From Marinobacter similis (GTDB taxonomy: Bacteria > Pseudomonadota > Gammaproteobacteria > Pseudomonadales > Oleiphilaceae): a DNA stretch of 64,000 nt. The notes beneath the pieces are model-generated. The model made no database searches. It had not been told where the DNA came from and saw only the letters and a program-made list of their open reading frames with translations. Shown in pieces: positions 10,907 to 18,843 of the stretch (position 1 is the first letter of the stretch; the number at the start of each line of letters is the position of its first letter). The DNA is taken from NCBI RefSeq assembly GCF_000830985.1, contig NZ_CP007151.1, positions 1,054,001 through 1,118,000 on the forward strand, in the 5' to 3' direction. The translations under genes and the position numbers were made by a program.

Positions 10907-11567
10907 GGCGTTTCCGACAGAGCTTGCTGGATCAGGGTCTTCTGATGTTCCGCAAACTCACGAATCAGGGCCTGGGCTGCGTCGCTGTCCCGTGCCAGTA
11001 CGGCGGCCGGTAACTGGGTAAAGAACTGGCTGGTGTGCTTCAGGCCGGTGCGGTAGCGTTCCGCACTTAGATAGTACGCCCGACTCACCGCTGGTTTGAA
11101 ATTGGACAGCGCTTCAGTGAGATAGGGGTTGCCGACTACCTGACAACAGGCCTCCATCACACCAAAACTCGCCTCTACGATGGCGGTGATGTTGGCTGAC
11201 GGCTGCTTGGCCAGCTCCACCGCGTCCGTCACCGCAGCCAGCATGGGCTCGCGATGCTCCTCCTGCCAGCGTTCACACAACCTCGCCACCAGCATCATCA
11301 GCAGGTGCATGTAAACGTCATACAGCTCCGAGGCGTGTTCCGCATCCAAACGGGTCGCCGATGCGCCTTTGCGCGGAGTGATGTCCACCAGATGCCAGCG
11401 CTCCAGGGTGTAGAGGGCTTCCTTGACTGAGGCTCGACTGACTTTCAGCTCACCGGCCAGCCTGGCTCCTGAATGCGCTCGCCCGGCCGGATTTGTCCGG
11501 TCATGATCCGCTCAGCCATGTAATTGGTAATCTGCTCGGCCAAGGTGTTGGGCGCCTGAAAATCCAT
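10903..11567 (-). CDS. GntR/FadR-family transcription regulator, one frameshift
   Basis: About 221 residues. An N-terminal winged helix (TLAEQITNYMAERIMTGQIRPGERIQE, then VSRASVKEALYTLERWHLV) is followed by an all-helical FCD effector domain. It starts at ATG 11567. The frame changes at ~11465 between GERIQE and RLAGELKVSRAS; one base repairs it. It is divergent from alkB with 226 bp between the start codons. That gap holds a TNGTNNNACNA site, the FadR-subfamily operator consensus. It is the first gene of a three-gene overlapping operon with the membrane protein and the glycosyltransferase. Likely effector, by analogy only: a fatty acid, acyl-CoA or alkane-oxidation product. Confidence 0.85.
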
Positions 11568-11705
11568 GAGGGCTCTCTAGCAAGGTGCGTTGAATAAACG
11601 GGACATCGGTGCGTGTGAGTCTATCACAGCCTCCTGCCACAAAAGCCACAAGCCCCTGATCCGGCTGGGCTTTCGTGGGCGTGATCAAAAAATGGCCGAA
11701 ACGAA

Positions 11706-11735
11706 TTGACGACTGATGCATTGTAGGACAATAAT
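11706..11735 (+). promoter_or_regulatory. alkB promoter with embedded FadR/GntR-type operator
   Basis: A sigma-70-like promoter, TTGACG (11706-11711), 18-bp spacer, AATAAT (11730-11735). The perfect dyad TTGT-AGG-ACAA at 11721-11731 fits the FadR-subfamily consensus TNGTNNNACNA. It is nested in a wider dyad TGCATT...AATGCA (11717-11738). Binding there would cover the spacer and -10 element, which predicts repression. The regulator is most likely the divergent GntR protein. Confidence 0.7.
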
Positions 11736-11793
11736 GCAGAAAACAAGAGGCGAATAACCCGTCGCCACGAACACAGTCGAAGGAGAGAGCCCA

Positions 11794-12933
11794 ATGAATA
11801 CCAGCCACCTGTCGATCAGCCGAGAGGCCACGCGCCGAAGAATCCTGCTAACCCTGAAGAAGTACAGCTACCTGATCGCCATGCTCCCGCTGGCATTACC
11901 ACCTTTGCTGCTGGCGGCCGGGCAGGCGACCAGCCTGGAGAACCTGTTCGCCTGGGGCGTGCCGGTGGTGGTGTTCGGGATCATCCCGGTGCTGGACCTG
12001 CTCTTGGGCAAAGACGCCCTGAACCCCGATGAAGAAGTGGATGTGCCGAAGATGAACAGCGAAGCCTTCTACCGGGTCATCACGCTTGGTTGGGTTGCCG
12101 GATACGCGGTGCTGCTGGTGTGGGGCATGCTGGAGTTGGCCTCCGGCCAATTCAGTGCGATCGGCGGCATCGGCTGGGTGATTTCCATCGGTATTGTCGG
12201 CGGCCTTGGCATCAACGTCGCCCACGAACTGATCCACAAAGACGGCAAACTGGAAACCCGGGCCGGCGGCTTCTTACTTTCCCTGGTCTGCTACGCCGGC
12301 TTCAAAGTGGAGCACCTGCGCGGTCACCATGTGCATGTATCCACGCCGGGCGATGCCTCGTCCTCCCGCTACAACCAGTCCCTGTACAATTTTCTGCCCC
12401 AGGCCTACCTGCGTAATTTCCTGAACGCCTGGAAACTGGAGGCCCAGCGCCTGGAGCGCAAAGGCGAAAAAGCCTTCAGCTGGCGCAACGAATTGATCTG
12501 GTGGTACAGCATCAGCGCCCTGGTATTCATCGCCTTCACTGTCGCCTTCGGCTGGCTTGGGGCCGCCTTCTTCCTGGTACAGAGCTTTGTCGCTTTCACC
12601 CTGCTGGAAATCGTCAACTACCTGGAACACTACGGCCTGCACCGCCGCAAACTGGACAACGGCCGCTACGAACGCACCACGCCTGAGCACAGCTGGAACA
12701 GCAATTACTTCCTGACCAACGTGTTCCTGTTCCACCTCCAGCGCCACAGCGACCACCACGCCTACGCCAAACGCCGCTACCAGGTACTGCGCCACCACGA
12801 CATCGCGCCGCAATTACCTGCCGGCTACGCCGCCATGATCGTCCTGGCCACCATTCCGCCTTTGTGGAAGCGGATCATGAATCCCCGTGTTGAGGCTTAT
12901 TATCGGGGGGAGGAGCATCAGTTGGCTTCTTGA
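11794..12933 (+). CDS. alkB: Alkane 1-monooxygenase AlkB
   Basis: Integral-membrane non-heme di-iron hydroxylase of 379 residues that oxidises medium-chain n-alkanes to 1-alkanols, with electrons from rubredoxin and rubredoxin reductase. All four diagnostic histidine motifs are present: HELIHK (residues 144-149), EHLRGHH (173-179), NYLEHYGL (275-282) and LQRHSDHHA (315-323). There are about six hydrophobic helices. ATG 11794 follows AAGGAGAG. No rubredoxin gene is adjacent, so electron carriers must be encoded elsewhere. The gene is intact, unlike many neighbours. It is probably controlled by the divergent GntR regulator. Confidence 0.97.
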   Translation: MNTSHLSISREATRRRILLTLKKYSYLIAMLPLALPPLLLAAGQATSLENLFAWGVPVVVFGIIPVLDLLLGKDALNPDEEVDVPKMNSEAFYRVITLGWVAGYAVLLVWGMLELASGQFSAIGGIGWVISIGIVGGLGINVAHELIHKDGKLETRAGGFLLSLVCYAGFKVEHLRGHHVHVSTPGDASSSRYNQSLYNFLPQAYLRNFLNAWKLEAQRLERKGEKAFSWRNELIWWYSISALVFIAFTVAFGWLGAAFFLVQSFVAFTLLEIVNYLEHYGLHRRKLDNGRYERTTPEHSWNSNYFLTNVFLFHLQRHSDHHAYAKRRYQVLRHHDIAPQLPAGYAAMIVLATIPPLWKRIMNPRVEAYYRGEEHQLAS

Positions 12934-12962
12934 ATTTTTGGATTTGGAAGAGGGGCAGCGAC

Positions 12963-13037
12963 CGGGGGTATTTTTCTCCAGAAGAATCGCAAACTCGCTG
13001 CGCTCAGACAGCGATTTTCTTCCGAAAAACACCCCCG
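12963..13037. repeat. Palindromic repeat element 1
   Basis: Long imperfect inverted repeat. The left arm at 12963-12990 begins CGGGGGTATTTTTC. The right arm at 13011-13037 ends GAAAAACACCCCCG. Between them is a 20-base loop that contains CTCGCTGCGCTCAGACA. The loop sequence is the reverse complement of the loop of the second element 130 bp downstream, so the two belong to one repeat family in opposite orientation. It lies between alkB and the glyoxalase gene and has no coding content. Confidence 0.8.
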
Positions 13038-13121
13038 ATCCCCGCCCACGAACTGAACTAAAGGTTGTTCATAAAAAGAAAAATCAGTGGTTTTTATCGG
13101 CCAACAATGGAGTTATGTCAG

Positions 13122-13212
13122 CGGGGGTGTGGGGGTAGTTTCTGCAGGGAAAACCGGGTGTCTGAGCGCAGCGAGTTCCGGTTTCCCGGAAGAAACTACC
13201 CCATACCCCTGC
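13122..13212. repeat. Palindromic repeat element 2
   Basis: Second large inverted repeat with arms of ~35 bases. The left arm (13122-13156) includes GGGGGTAGTTTCTGCAGGG. The right arm (13178-13212) includes CCCGGAAGAAACTACCCC. Its loop, TGTCTGAGCGCAGCGAGTT, is the reverse complement of the loop of element 1. With element 1 it fills most of the ~400-bp gap from alkB to the glyoxalase gene. It could act as an alkB transcription end or as a REP-like element. Confidence 0.8.
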
Positions 13213-13331
13213 CAGCCCCACTAAGCCCAACCCTCAGCCAGACCAACCCCAAATTTAGACCACCCTTGAAATCCCTTTGAAACGCACACAGGTATATTCT
13301 TTGAATCCTGCGAATAACGAAGGGAAATACC

Positions 13332-13876
13332 ATGCCCAAGCATTTCGAACAGGCCGCCGGCTATATGAGGATCCCGTACCGGAAACCGAAGGTTACGTCT
13401 TCAACCAGACCATGATGCGCATCAAAGATCCCGAGCGCTCCATGGATTTTTACACCCGAGTGATGGGCATGCGTCTGGTTCGCAAGCTGGACTTCCCGGA
13501 GATGAAATTTAGCCTGTACTTCCTGGGCTATCTGGATGAGCGTCAGGCTAATCAAGTGCCTTCCGATGACGCTTACCGGACCACGTTTACCTTTGGTCGC
13601 GAAGCCATGCTCGAGCTGACCCACAACTGGGGCACCGAGGACGACAACGATTTCGCCTACCACAATGGCAACGACCAGCCCCAGGGATTTGGCCACATTG
13701 GTGTCGCAGTGCCCGACGTGTATGCGGCCTGCGAGCGTTTCGAAAAGCTCGATGTCGAGTTTGTGAAGAAGCCAGACGACGGCAAGATGAAGGGACTGGC
13801 CTTTATCAAAGACCCGGACGGCTACTGGATTGAAATCCTGCAGCCGGACATGATGCAGAAGCAAAGCAAGAGCTGA
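13332..13876 (+). CDS. gloA: Lactoylglutathione lyase (glyoxalase I), one frameshift
   Basis: About 181 residues. It isomerises the methylglyoxal-glutathione hemithioacetal to S-lactoylglutathione. I start at ATG 13332 (GAAGGGAAATACC before it; [10 protein letters not shown]). The frame then changes at ~13360 and continues as [23 protein letters not shown]. Two vicinal-oxygen-chelate modules are seen: [18 protein letters not shown] with a metal-ligand Glu in MLELTHNWG, and [16 protein letters not shown] with a late [10 protein letters not shown]. Its length and insertions fit the longer type of glyoxalase I typical of Pseudomonas and eukaryotes. A -10-like TATATT lies ~35 bp upstream. Confidence 0.9.
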
Positions 13877-13882
13877 TACCCG

Positions 13883-14845
13883 TCAGCCTGCAGTATCGGC
13901 ACCTTTCTGGGTGTCGGTACCGGCTTTCCCTCCGTAGCGGGATGCCACGATCACCGCTGCCGTCAGAATGAACGCCCCGGCAATGCCGATGGGCCCCAGA
14001 ATCTCTCCCAGAAATACCCACGCCAATAACGCCACGAACAGCGGTTCCAGGGTCACGATGATGCTGGACAGTGTCGCAGGAGTGGTTTGCATGCCTGCGA
14101 AAAAACTCACGTAGCCGATGCAGGTCGGCACCACGCCCACGTACACCACCATCAGCCACTGATGAAACGCCAGGGTATCCAGGCCTTCAAATCCGCCGGA
14201 AAGCCACACCACTGGGAACAGGATCAGGGCGGCGGTGAAAAAGCAGATGAACGCGGTTGTGAACACCGGTGTGCCTGCAGAACTGTAGCGGCTGGTCAGG
14301 GTAAAACCTGTGTAAACCAGCGCGGCAAAAAGCGCGATCAAAATGCCAGCGAGGCGCAGGGTGCCCGCGGTGTCCATGTCGCTCAGTACCAGCATAGACG
14401 TGCCGAAGATGGCGGCGACCAGAGACAGTACAGTAAGAAGCCCCGGTTTTTCGCCGAGCAGCGGCGCGGCCAGCAAGGCAACGAACACCGGCGGCAGGCA
14501 CAGGGCAATCAGGGTGGCAATACCGGCACCGGTGAGATCAACGGCCAGCAAGTAGCTGCCCTGGTAGAACGCCTGGAACAGGCCCAGTGCAGCCAGCGGG
14601 ATCAGGGCTTTCTTGCCCAGATGGCGCAGGGAGCTGCCCGGCACCCGGGCTCCGGGATTGGCGCGTTCCAGTTGCCGTTGTTCCCGGCGCATCAGCAGCC
14701 AGAAAAACGGCAAGGCGACAGCCAGGCGAAGAAAGCCCAGGGTAATGGCTTCCAGCTCGGTACCGGTGAACAGGAATTTTGCGACTATGCCCGTGGTCGC
14801 CCAGAGCAGGGCTGCCAGGGCGATCAGTAGGGCGCCTCGAATCAT
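13883..14845 (-). CDS. EamA-family (DMT) transporter
   Basis: 320 residues with ten predicted membrane helices arranged as two EamA repeats. The first begins RGALLIALAALLWATTGIVAKFL. The second is at about residue 160 onward, with VYTGFTLTSRY and a conserved Pro in VVPTCIGYVSF. This family exports metabolites and amino acids. The start codon overlaps the lutC stop (ATGA), so it is the last gene of the lut operon. This suggests, by context only, export or uptake of an organic acid linked to lactate use. The substrate cannot be derived from sequence. Confidence 0.88.
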   Translation of the reverse strand: MIRGALLIALAALLWATTGIVAKFLFTGTELEAITLGFLRLAVALPFFWLLMRREQRQLERANPGARVPGSSLRHLGKKALIPLAALGLFQAFYQGSYLLAVDLTGAGIATLIALCLPPVFVALLAAPLLGEKPGLLTVLSLVAAIFGTSMLVLSDMDTAGTLRLAGILIALFAALVYTGFTLTSRYSSAGTPVFTTAFICFFTAALILFPVVWLSGGFEGLDTLAFHQWLMVVYVGVVPTCIGYVSFFAGMQTTPATLSSIIVTLEPLFVALLAWVFLGEILGPIGIAGAFILTAAVIVASRYGGKAGTDTQKGADTAG

Positions 14846-15504
14846 TCAATAACCAACACAATCAGCTCTTTAGGACCGTGGACACCGTAAGCAAGGGTTT
14901 GCTCAATGTCCGCCGTTTTGGATGGCCCGGAGATTAGCAGGGCATTGGTGGGCATGCCAGCTTTCCAGTTCTGGGCCTGCATGGCCTCATGGAAAGTGGT
15001 GTACAGCTCGCTGGCGAAAAGTACCGCCACGTGGATCGGCGCCACCAGGCTCATCAGCCGGGGTTCGTCCGAGTTCGGCCACAGAATCAGCGAGCCGGTT
15101 TCGGCGATTCCGCCCCGGGTGGAGGTGATGCTGGCATCCACGTCATTGAACAGTACCGTCTGCCAGCTTTCGATGGGCTCGTCGTAGATTAGCAGGTGGG
15201 GCAGATCCTCCCGCTCCAGGGTGGCGGACCGGAGCTTCATTCCAATTTCGTGTTCTTTGGGGATCAGCAGATTGCGAGCGCCGCGGGCGCCGAGTATTTC
15301 TGCCAGCCGGTCTACCCAGCTGTCCTCGGTGCAGTGGTGCACCTCGCCGTGAACGGATTCGATCATTTTCTCGAACAGGGCAATTCGTTCGGCGGTCGAC
15401 CAGTCCGGTCGTTTCAGCACCGAAAAATCGCACTCCGGGGCAGTCAGCTCCCCACCCCCGCTGCGGTTGCGCAGGCGCTGCAGAATGGTGTCGCGAGAAC
15501 TCAC
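14842..15504 (-). CDS. lutC: Lactate utilisation protein C
   Basis: 220 residues of the LUD domain (DUF162) family. LutC works with LutA and LutB in the cytoplasmic L-lactate oxidation complex that yields pyruvate. Typical features are SSRDTILQRLR at the start, ITSTRGGIAETGSLILWP in the middle (the conserved 'A-x-T-G-S/T' segment) and LISGPSKTADIEQTLAYGVHGP near the end, the hallmark C-terminal motif of the family. It lies directly downstream of lutB (whose stop codon overlaps this start region at 15501-15504) and overlaps the EamA gene. Confidence 0.93.
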   Translation of the reverse strand: MSSRDTILQRLRNRSGGGELTAPECDFSVLKRPDWSTAERIALFEKMIESVHGEVHHCTEDSWVDRLAEILGARGARNLLIPKEHEIGMKLRSATLEREDLPHLLIYDEPIESWQTVLFNDVDASITSTRGGIAETGSLILWPNSDEPRLMSLVAPIHVAVLFASELYTTFHEAMQAQNWKAGMPTNALLISGPSKTADIEQTLAYGVHGPKELIVLVIE

Positions 15505-16938
15505 TGGCTGCGCTCCTTGAGCTTTTCGTGAAGGGTTTTCGGTGCCAGCTTGGGCGAGGTGCGGAACTGGGTCCAGCCGCCCATCTTGCCGGGCTGCAGC
15601 ATGCGAAAGCGCGTGGCCAGGTTAGTGCCAAACCGATAGGCGCCGGGGCGCGCGTGCATCCAGCTCCAGCCTTTCCAGATCATGCTTCCACCGCGCTGCG
15701 CTTGGCGCCGTGGCCCCGTACCTTGGCCGGGTGCAGCTTGTCGCCATCCACCGATTCCTGGCGCAGGCGCACCAGCAGATCCGGGATGGGGATCTTCACC
15801 GGGCACACTTCGCCGCAGGCGCCACAAAGGCTGGAGGCGCTGGGCAGGTGCCGGCCTTCGTCCAGGCCAATCAGATGCGGCATCAGAATCTTGCCGATCG
15901 GGCCGGGGTAGGTAGTGCCGTAGGTGTGGCCGCCAACACGGGTGTATACCGGGCAATGGTTCATGCAGGCACCGCAGCGGATGCAGCGCAGGGTGTCGAG
16001 CAGTTCGTCGTCCTGATAGATCGACGATCGGCCATTGTCCACCAGTACCACGTGCACTTCTTCCGGGCCGTCCAGCTCTTCGGCCTTGCGGGGCGCGGAG
16101 ATCATGTTGAAGTAGGTGGTGATGTGCTGGCCGGTGGCAGAACGGGTCAGCAGGGCGAGCAGGGCAGAGACATCCTCAAGATTCGGCACCACTTTCTCGA
16201 TGCCGGTGACCGCAATGTGGCACTTCGGCACCGTGGTGGTCATGCGGCCGTTGCCTTCGTTTTCCACCAGGCACAGGGTGCCGGTTTCGGCCACGGCAAA
16301 GTTCACCCCGGACACGCCGACATCGGCATTCATGAACTTCTCGCGTAGCTGCAGGCGTGCGGCGGCGGTCAGGTATTCAACATCGTTAGAGAGATCAGTG
16401 CCGGTTTTTTCGTGCAGCAGTTTGGAGATTTCACCGGTGTTCTTGTGGATCGCCGGCATAATGATGTGTGAGGGCGTTTCCTCGGCCAACTGCACGATGT
16501 ACTCGCCCAAATCGGATTCCAGGCTTCGATGCCCTGTTCCTCGAGGTAATGGTTCAGCTCCATTTCCTCGGACACCATGGACTTGCCCTTGATCACGGTC
16601 TTGGCGTCCCGCGCCTTGCAGATATCGCGTACGATCCGGCAGGCCTCGTCGCCATCTACGGCCCAGTGCACCTTGATGCCGTTCTCGGTCAGCTTCTGCT
16701 CCAACTGCTCAAGCAGGTCGGGCAGATTGGCCAGTGCGCGCAGTCGCACGTTGGCACCAAGATCGCGCAGTGTTTCCAGGTCCCATCCTTCAAAAGCGCT
16801 TTTGCGTTTGCTCATCAGCCCGTCCATCGCCTTGCGGAAGTTCTGGCGAATTTGCGGGTTGTGCAACGCTTCGTGGGCTCGCGGGTGAAACTCTTTAACA
16901 TCAACGTGGTGAGGTGAGTGCTGGGTGGTGTCGCTCAT
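15501..16938 (-). CDS. lutB: Lactate utilisation iron-sulfur protein B (two frameshifts)
   Basis: About 479 residues, the normal family length once two frame changes (~16500 and ~15690) are joined. The N-terminal LUD domain runs from PQIRQNFRKAMDGLM to the AETGTLCLVENEGNGRMTT motif. A C-terminal ferredoxin-like domain has two 4Fe-4S Cys clusters, CIRCGACMNHCPVY and CGACGEVCPVKIPIP. The tail, MLQPGKMGGWTQFRTSP, is in the third frame. LutB is the electron-relay subunit of the LutABC lactate oxidase. The start overlaps the lutA stop by an ATGA. Because both flanking genes are intact and the domain order is perfect, I treat the shifts as read errors. Confidence 0.92.
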
Positions 16939-17747
16939 GACGGCTCTCCCTTATCGCCGCCGGTGCGGCCCCAAAGGAAACTGAGAATGTGCTGGCCAGA
17001 CATGGCCTTCTGGTTTTTCTCCGCATAGCCATGAATGTTCATCAGGCAGCCGCAATCGGTGGTGACAAAATCCCTGGCGCCGGTGTCCACCAGGGCGTCC
17101 ACTTTCTCGCTGACCATGGCGCCGGATATCTCCGGGTGCCGGATGGCAAAGGTGCCGCCAAACCCGCAGCACTCCTCCGCCCGAACCTGTTCCACCAGGT
17201 TGACGTTATCCAGCTGGCCCAGCAGCTTCGGCCCTACTTCGGCCACACCCATTTCTCGCCGTGCCGAACAAGAAGTGTGCATGGCTACGGTGGTGGGTTC
17301 GCCCACGTCCTTCAGTTTGATGTGGCAAACGTTGAGCAGGAAATCGGTGAGTTCCCAGATCCGGCCGGCCACCTCCGCAGCGCGGACTTCGTCCTCGGTG
17401 CCCTTGAACAGATCCGGGTAGTGCTTGCGCATCATGCCGCCGCAGGAACCTGATGGCACCACAATGGGGTAGTCCTCGGGAAACAGGCCCAGCTGGGTCT
17501 TGGCGACCGCGCGGGCTTCGTCGTGGTAGCCGGACGTGAAAGCCGGTTGGCCGCAACAGGTCTGGTCCTGCGGGAAAATCACCTCAATGCCTTCGCGCTC
17601 GAGCAGCTGAATGCCCGCCATACCCGCATCCGGGTAGAACATGTCCACCAGGCAGGTGCCGAAGAAATACACTTTCGAGGGCTTCGGGGGATAAAGCTTT
17701 ATGGGGTCAGCCATGGCGCCGATGCTCACGCTCATTAGTGTTGTCAT
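16935..17747 (-). CDS. lutA: Lactate utilisation protein A (CCG-domain protein)
   Basis: 270 residues with two cysteine-rich CCG domains that bind a non-cubane iron-sulfur cluster. The first has FFGTCLVDMFYP and TCCGQPAF with SGSCGGMM. The second has HTSCSARREMG, EECCGFGGTFA and TDCGCLMNIHG. It is the first gene of a tight operon lutA-lutB-lutC-eamA with ATGA junctions throughout. Two in-frame ATGs are possible. The upstream one (17747) is used here; MADPIKLYPPKPSKVYF at 17714 is a good alternative and matches the usual family start. No GntR-type operator is seen just upstream, unlike lldD. Confidence 0.94.
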   Translation of the reverse strand: MTTLMSVSIGAMADPIKLYPPKPSKVYFFGTCLVDMFYPDAGMAGIQLLEREGIEVIFPQDQTCCGQPAFTSGYHDEARAVAKTQLGLFPEDYPIVVPSGSCGGMMRKHYPDLFKGTEDEVRAAEVAGRIWELTDFLLNVCHIKLKDVGEPTTVAMHTSCSARREMGVAEVGPKLLGQLDNVNLVEQVRAEECCGFGGTFAIRHPEISGAMVSEKVDALVDTGARDFVTTDCGCLMNIHGYAEKNQKAMSGQHILSFLWGRTGGDKGEPS

Positions 17748-17810
17748 TCCACTAATAATAGGAACCGGGAACGGGTGATGCCAGACGACTTTTGGGTAGG
17801 GGTTATTACT

Positions 17811-17836
17811 TAGGCAGCGGCGAGCGCCGCTGCCTA
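17811..17836. terminator. Perfect 12-bp hairpin after comEA-like gene
   Basis: TAGGCAGCGGCG-AG-CGCCGCTGCCTA, a perfect 12-bp stem with a 2-base loop, 10 bp past the stop of the comEA-like gene. It has no long T run, so intrinsic termination is plausible but not certain. Confidence 0.6.
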
Positions 17837-17845
17837 CAGAGCAGA

Positions 17846-18115
17846 TTATTCCACGGTCAGGCGTGCTGCGTTCTTTTCAACCGTGCGCGCGCCAATACCT
17901 TTCACATTGGCCAGATCTTGCGGTGCGCTGAAAGGACCATTGGCTTCGCGATAGGCCACAATTGCTTCGGCCTTGCTCTGGCCAACACCGGTCAGTTCGG
18001 ACAGCGTGGCAACGTCGGCGGTGTTGATATTGATGGCGGCCGGTTCAGCGTGAGCAAAGCCGGTTACCAGGCTGAACAGCAGTACGAGAGTGGCAAAAAA
18101 GGGAGTGCGTTTCAT
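17846..18115 (-). CDS. ComEA-like helix-hairpin-helix DNA-binding protein
   Basis: 89 residues. A signal peptide (KRTPFFATLVLLFSLVTGFAHA) precedes a ComEA-type helix-hairpin-helix domain. This has the classic ININTADVATLSELTGVGQ half and a second hairpin FSAPQDLANVKGIGARTVEKN. The start is taken at ATG 18115, because an upstream in-frame codon would put ~29 residues before the signal peptide. Small periplasmic ComEA proteins bind DNA during uptake or bind it non-specifically. No other competence genes are nearby. The promoter region and possible read-through from the GGA-hairpin RNA lie immediately upstream on the same strand. Confidence 0.9.
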   Translation of the reverse strand: MKRTPFFATLVLLFSLVTGFAHAEPAAININTADVATLSELTGVGQSKAEAIVAYREANGPFSAPQDLANVKGIGARTVEKNAARLTVE

Positions 18116-18167
18116 GGATAGTGAGTTCCTGATGCTGAGTTGTCGTCTTTTTAGTGTTGTCGGGACG

Positions 18168-18381
18168 CAAAACAGCCGGAACGAATGCACGGACAGGACC
18201 ACACTCCTTGTGGCCCCGCTTTCCGTGGCTGACCCTTGTCTGATCCTTCAGACCATGTGCTCATCCTGAGCACTTCATCCTTGCGATCTTCCCTGCAAGC
18301 CCCTGATCCTTAGGGCAACTCCAAATCCCTGGAGTTATCGTCCTTGAGCCAACGATCCTTGCTGGCTTGTCATCCCTGACA
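18168..18381 (-). ncRNA. CsrB/RsmZ-type RNA that sequesters CsrA/RsmA
   Basis: Read on the minus strand, ~215 bases contain eleven GGA triplets, most within CAAGGAT or CAGGGAT. Many sit in hairpin loops: TGTCA-GGGA-TGACA (18368-18381), ACTCCA-GGGATT-TGGAGT (18318-18335), CCCT-AAGGATC-AGGG (18301-18315), GTGCTCA-GGA-TGAGCAC (18257-18273) and GTCTGA-AGGA-TCAGAC (18238-18253). More unpaired AAGGA lie between the stems. Repeated GGA in short hairpin loops is the known architecture of CsrB/CsrC and RsmX/Y/Z RNAs, which titrate CsrA/RsmA. No ORF uses this strand. The 5' end is inferred from a TAGAAT box. The 3' end is uncertain and placed at a larger stem followed by TTTT near 18170. Confidence 0.8.
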
Positions 18382-18387
18382 GATACC

Positions 18388-18454
18388 ATTCTAGCGACGA
18401 CACGTTTTGGCAACACCGGACAAACGCGCCAGCGCGTGTAAGACATTTCCTACG
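18388..18454 (-). promoter_or_regulatory. Putative promoter and GacA/UvrY box of the CsrB-like RNA
   Basis: A -10-like TAGAAT on the minus strand (18388-18393) lies 7 bases before the first GGA hairpin. Upstream, 18437-18454 reads TGTAAG-AC-AT-TT-CCTACG on the plus strand, close to the GacA/UvrY box TGTAAGNNATNNCTTACA (14 of 14 defined positions apart from two in the right half). The box centre is ~65 bp from the inferred start. No convincing -35 element is seen, as expected for an activator-dependent promoter. Confidence 0.6.
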
Positions 18455-18642
18455 GCGCTGTAAGCGCGGCTCGTTGGGCTCCGATCAGCACCGAAAACGG
18501 GCGCACCAGCATGGGGCGGAGGCACCGGATCGGCGCCCAATAACAAGCATGCTATTTATGCCTAACGTAACTGACTTGTCTCTTTCAGAAATTAATAACT
18601 AATTGATAATAAACGAATAATTTATCCATCGTACGGGACTTC

Positions 18643-18784
18643 TGCACCAGCAAGGTGCAAACGTGCACTGGAGGTATGTGTTTTGGTGCGTTCTGATGGG
18701 GCAAAAGCAGTGCTGAGGATGAGGCCTTTGTGCATAACTAGCTGAAATTAAATGGATTATTTTGGTGCTGGAACAACTAATGCA
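18643..18784 (+). promoter_or_regulatory. NtrC site and sigma-54 promoter for urtA
   Basis: TGCACC-AGCAA-GGTGCA at 18643-18659 is a perfect match to the NtrC consensus TGCACC-N5-GGTGCA. A sigma-54 -24/-12 element, TGGAAC-N5-ATGCA, lies at 18769-18784, with GG and GC spaced by exactly ten bases. The NtrC site is ~130 bp upstream of the expected start, an ordinary enhancer distance. A weaker NtrC-like site (CGCACC-AGCAT-GGGGCG) is near 18503-18519. This predicts nitrogen-limitation control of the whole urt-ure block. Confidence 0.78.
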
Positions 18785-18843
18785 GAGAAGGAGGTGCTTC
18801 AGACGAATTGCACAACCTCCCTAAAAACGAAAAGGATGACGAA

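Noticed and set aside
18238..18381. CRISPR-like array of short hairpins on the plus strand
   Set aside because: There is no constant repeat with unique spacers. The stems vary in sequence and only the loop (GGA on the minus strand) is shared, which fits a CsrA-binding RNA instead.
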